From the NCBI GenBank assembly GCA_900556965.1, contig USQV01000036.1, forward strand, positions 1-7,694: DNA of 7,694 nt, read 5' to 3'. Positions 5,743-7,694 of the stretch are shown one piece after another. Within the stretch, counting starts at the first letter, position 1. Every line of letters starts with the position of its first letter. A program made the position numbers and the translations under genes. The stretch is from an uncultured Clostridium sp. GTDB taxonomy: Bacteria > Bacillota_A > Clostridia > Lachnospirales > Lachnospiraceae. Below the pieces are notes generated by a model. That model made no database searches, was not told the DNA's origin, and worked only from the letters and a program-made list of their open reading frames with translations.

Positions 5743-6780
5743 ATGAAATTACGAAAAACAGAAGAAGATGTATATATACTGGCAATAGAAAGCTCCTGTG
5801 ACGAAACAGCAGCAGCAGTCGTAAAAAATGGCAGGGAGGTGCTATCCAATGTGATCTCCTCTCAGATCGCATTGCATACACTGTATGGCGGCGTTGTGCC
5901 GGAGATCGCCTCGAGAAAGCATATCGAGAAGATCAATCAGGTAATACAGGCAGCTCTTGACGAGGCAGGAATGACACTGGAGCAGATCACAGCCATTGCC
6001 GTCACCTACGGTCCGGGGCTTGTAGGCGCACTTTTAGTAGGTGTTGCGGAGGCGAAAGCCATTGCCTACGCTGCAAAAAAGCCGTTAGTCGGAGTCCATC
6101 ACATCGAAGGTCATGTATCTGCCAACTTTATCGAGCATCCGGATCTGGAGCCCCCCTTTGTATGCCTTATCGTTTCCGGCGGCCATACCCATCTTGTCAT
6201 CGTAAAGGATTACGGAGAGTTTGAGATTATCGGCCGCACAATGGATGATGCAGCGGGAGAGGCCTTTGATAAGGTCGCAAGAGCCGTGGGTCTCGGCTAT
6301 CCGGGCGGACCTAAGGTAGATAAGGCGGCAAAAGAGGGAAATCCCCATGCCATGGAGTTTCCGCGTGCCAAAGTCGGCGGCTCCCAGTATGATTTCAGCT
6401 TCAGCGGCATGAAATCTGCTGTACTCAATTATATTAATCAGGCCAATATGCGTGGAGAAGAAATATGCGTACCGGATCTCGCCGCTTCCTTCCAGAATGC
6501 GGTGGTAGATGTGCTTGTATCCCGTGCAGTAGCGGCCGCTAAGGAATATGGATACGATAAGCTGGCGATCGCAGGAGGTGTTGCATCCAACACGGCCCTT
6601 CGTGCCGGCATGAAGGAGGCGTGTGAAAAGGCAGGGCTTCGGTTCTACTATCCGTCGCCGATTTTCTGTACCGATAACGCAGCTATGATCGGTGCAGCCG
6701 GATATTATGAATATATCAACGGAGCACGCGCCGGATGGGATCTCAACGCAGTCCCTAATCTTAAGCTTGGTGAGCGCTGA
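5743..6780 (+). CDS. tsaD: tRNA t6A37 threonylcarbamoyltransferase TsaD
   Basis: TsaD (Gcp/YgjD/YdiE) is the catalytic subunit that moves the threonylcarbamoyl group from threonylcarbamoyl-AMP to N6 of A37 in ANN-decoding tRNAs, with TsaB and TsaE as partners. The 345-residue length is typical. Visible motifs are [13 protein letters not shown] (14-26), [12 protein letters not shown] (49-60), [13 protein letters not shown] (88-100), the metal-binding HxxxH as H120-IEG-H124, VSGGHTHLV (144-152), [35 protein letters not shown] (278-283) and CTDNAAMIG with metal ligand D311. All expected active-site residues are intact. The ATG start has GAGG at 5732-5735, 7 nt upstream, and lies 13 nt after the RNase Z stop. 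In Bacillus tsaD directly follows rimI; here two genes are inserted between them. Identification is very secure. Confidence 0.97.
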   Translation: MKLRKTEEDVYILAIESSCDETAAAVVKNGREVLSNVISSQIALHTLYGGVVPEIASRKHIEKINQVIQAALDEAGMTLEQITAIAVTYGPGLVGALLVGVAEAKAIAYAAKKPLVGVHHIEGHVSANFIEHPDLEPPFVCLIVSGGHTHLVIVKDYGEFEIIGRTMDDAAGEAFDKVARAVGLGYPGGPKVDKAAKEGNPHAMEFPRAKVGGSQYDFSFSGMKSAVLNYINQANMRGEEICVPDLAASFQNAVVDVLVSRAVAAAKEYGYDKLAIAGGVASNTALRAGMKEACEKAGLRFYYPSPIFCTDNAAMIGAAGYYEYINGARAGWDLNAVPNLKLGER

Positions 6781-6795
6781 TATTAACGGATCAAA

Positions 6796-6800
6796 GAGGA
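6796..6800 (+). promoter_or_regulatory. Ribosome binding site deciding the ispD start
   Basis: GAGGA in the short tsaD-ispD gap lies 11 nt before the ATG at 6812. It supports this start over the in-frame ATG at 6692, which lies inside tsaD and would add 40 residues foreign to the family. Confidence 0.5.
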
Positions 6801-6811
6801 AGTACCCGGAT

Positions 6812-7525
6812 ATGGAAAAACAAAAGAAAACGGCCGCGGTCGTATTAGCCGCGGGCCGTGGAAAACGGATGCACACTGAGATGGCAAAGCAATACCTGCC
6901 GATCGGCGGAAAGCCGCTGCTCTGCTATTCTCTGGAAGCATTTGAGAACAGCAGTGTCGATCAGATCGTTCTCGTAACCGGAGAAGAAGATCTAAACTAC
7001 TGCCGCAGGGAGATCGTCGAAAAATTCGGCTTTAAAAAAGTCAAGCAGATTGTTGCCGGGGGGAAGGAACGCTATCATTCCGTCTTTTCCGGTCTGACTG
7101 CGCTTTCAGACCGGCTTGGGCCGGAGGATATCGTCCTGATCCATGATGGCGCCAGACCCATGGTAGACGAAGGGATCATAAACAGAACGATCGCAGATGC
7201 GGAACAATATGGCGCCGCTGTGGCTGCCATGCCTGTGAAGGATACGATCAAGGTGGCAGACAGGGACGGCTTTAGTAATGCAACACCGGACAGAAGTACA
7301 TTGTGGCAGATCCAGACGCCGCAGACCTTTTGCTTCGGGCTTATTTATGCTGCATACAGCAAGCTTCTCTCAGACGAAAGCCTGCAGAAGGGCATTACGG
7401 ATGACGCTATGGTGGTAGAGGCCTTTTCTTCTGTCAAAGTAAAGCTGACGGAGGGAAGCTATCGAAATATAAAGGTTACGACGCCGGAGGATATCCTGAT
7501 TGCAGAATGCTTGCTAAACAGGTGA
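6812..7525 (+). CDS. ispD: 2-C-methyl-D-erythritol 4-phosphate cytidylyltransferase IspD
   Basis: IspD joins MEP to CTP, giving CDP-methylerythritol and pyrophosphate, the third step of the non-mevalonate pathway to IPP and DMAPP in the cytoplasm. The 237-residue product is of normal length. It begins with the nucleotide-binding signature AAVVLAAGRGKRM (8-20) and KQYL with the catalytic K26. It continues with GGKPLL, VAGGKERYHSVFSGL, VLIHDGARP with D112, MPVKDTIKVAD (D144, T145), RSTLWQIQTPQTF with R161, ITDDAMVVE, and a C-terminal RNIKVTTPEDILIAE. The usual proline before the KQY lysine is alanine here, a small change. The start at 6812 puts the signature at the normal distance from the N-terminus; an upstream in-frame extension reads into tsaD and was rejected. 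It lies 31 nt after tsaD and may share its transcript. IspE and IspF are not in the window. Identification is very secure. Confidence 0.96.
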   Translation: MEKQKKTAAVVLAAGRGKRMHTEMAKQYLPIGGKPLLCYSLEAFENSSVDQIVLVTGEEDLNYCRREIVEKFGFKKVKQIVAGGKERYHSVFSGLTALSDRLGPEDIVLIHDGARPMVDEGIINRTIADAEQYGAAVAAMPVKDTIKVADRDGFSNATPDRSTLWQIQTPQTFCFGLIYAAYSKLLSDESLQKGITDDAMVVEAFSSVKVKLTEGSYRNIKVTTPEDILIAECLLNR

Positions 7526-7584
7526 GTATACCCTGCCTAAATATCGTGTAAACAAGCGATCTAAAAAAAATGTTGAAAAAACTG

Positions 7585-7613
7585 TTGACAAACTCGGAAT
7601 TATCTAGTATACT
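7585..7613 (+). promoter_or_regulatory. Strong sigma-A promoter for the tRNA-Ser gene
   Basis: A perfect -35 TTGACA (7585-7590) and a -10 TATACT (7608-7613, 5 of 6 to consensus) are separated by the optimal 17 nt. An A-rich tract just upstream (about 7562-7582) resembles an UP element, as is common at stable-RNA promoters. Initiation is expected near 7620, leaving a leader of about 20 nt before the tRNA. The rest of the 7526-7640 gap holds no gene and no clear terminator for ispD. Confidence 0.88.
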
Positions 7614-7640
7614 GCAATAGCACGTTTGAGAGAGCGCTTT

Positions 7641-7694
7641 GGAGAGATATCGAAGTGGTCATAACGAGGCGGTCTTGAAAACCGTTTGTCCGCA
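7641..7694 (+). tRNA. tRNA-Ser (anticodon UGA), 5' part, cut by the window end
   Basis: The visible 54 bases fold as the 5' part of a class II serine tRNA. The acceptor 5' strand is GGAGAGA (7641-7647), followed by T8 and A9. The D stem is TCG/CGA (7650-7652 with 7665-7667), with AAGTGGTCATAA as the loop. The anticodon stem is GCGGT/ACCGT (7669-7673 with 7681-7685, with one G-U closing pair). The loop is CTTGAAA, giving anticodon TGA at 7676-7678, which reads UCA and probably other UCN codons. TTGTCCGCA then opens the long variable arm expected of tRNA-Ser. The T arm, acceptor 3' strand and any encoded CCA lie beyond the window. A37 is flanked by A36 and A38, the context recognised by MiaA rather than by the t6A enzymes. 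Confidence 0.93.

Noticed and set aside
6692..6811. In-frame 5' extension of ispD from an ATG inside tsaD
   Set aside because: The added 40 residues overlap the conserved end of tsaD and are unlike IspD. The ATG at 6812 gives the standard N-terminus.
7539..7570. ATCG...CGAT inverted repeat followed by an A tract, as an ispD terminator
   Set aside because: The stem is only about four pairs, the loop is long, and the tract is A rather than T on the transcribed sense strand.

Overview
This window is a compact, single-direction block of housekeeping genes from a low-to-moderate GC Gram-positive bacterium. It is most likely a member of Clostridia in the Lachnospiraceae range. That assignment is inferred from protein style, AGGAGG-type ribosome binding sites, abutting gene junctions and the tsaE-tsaB-rimI-tsaD gene set. 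It was not tested by any search. Every supported gene lies on the + strand, and the longest gene-free stretch is 169 bases or less.

Layout. 1-1089: the 3' half of tex, whose 5' end lies outside the window. 1147-2337: a PatB/MalY-type PLP enzyme (C-S beta-lyase or aminotransferase). 2353-2853: a small two-helix membrane protein resembling YcxB, whose stop codon overlaps the start of tsaE. 2850-3980: tsaE and tsaB, which abut. 3984-4457: rimI. A likely internal promoter with a perfect TATAAT follows (4454-4481). 4531-4797: an uncharacterised zinc-ribbon-like protein with two CxxC pairs. 4812-5729: an RNase Z-like metallo-beta-lactamase-fold protein. 5743-6780: tsaD. 6812-7525: ispD of the MEP isoprenoid pathway. 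7585-7613: a near-consensus sigma-A promoter, driving a tRNA-Ser(UGA) gene that starts at 7641 and runs off the window end.

How the genes fit together. TsaE, TsaB and TsaD are three of the four proteins that make N6-threonylcarbamoyladenosine (t6A) at position 37 of ANN-decoding tRNAs; the fourth, TsaC/Sua5, is not here. RNase Z trims tRNA 3' ends, RimI acetylates a ribosomal protein N-terminus, and Tex is a nucleic-acid-binding protein linked to transcription and RNA. The block is therefore centred on translation and tRNA maturation, with PatB and IspD as metabolic neighbours.

I see no mobile element, CRISPR array, phage gene, riboswitch or convincing novel system. The items most worth a second look are the zinc-ribbon protein, the RNase Z homologue with an altered exosite-arm motif, and the membrane protein coupled to tsaE. 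All three are modest leads rather than discoveries.
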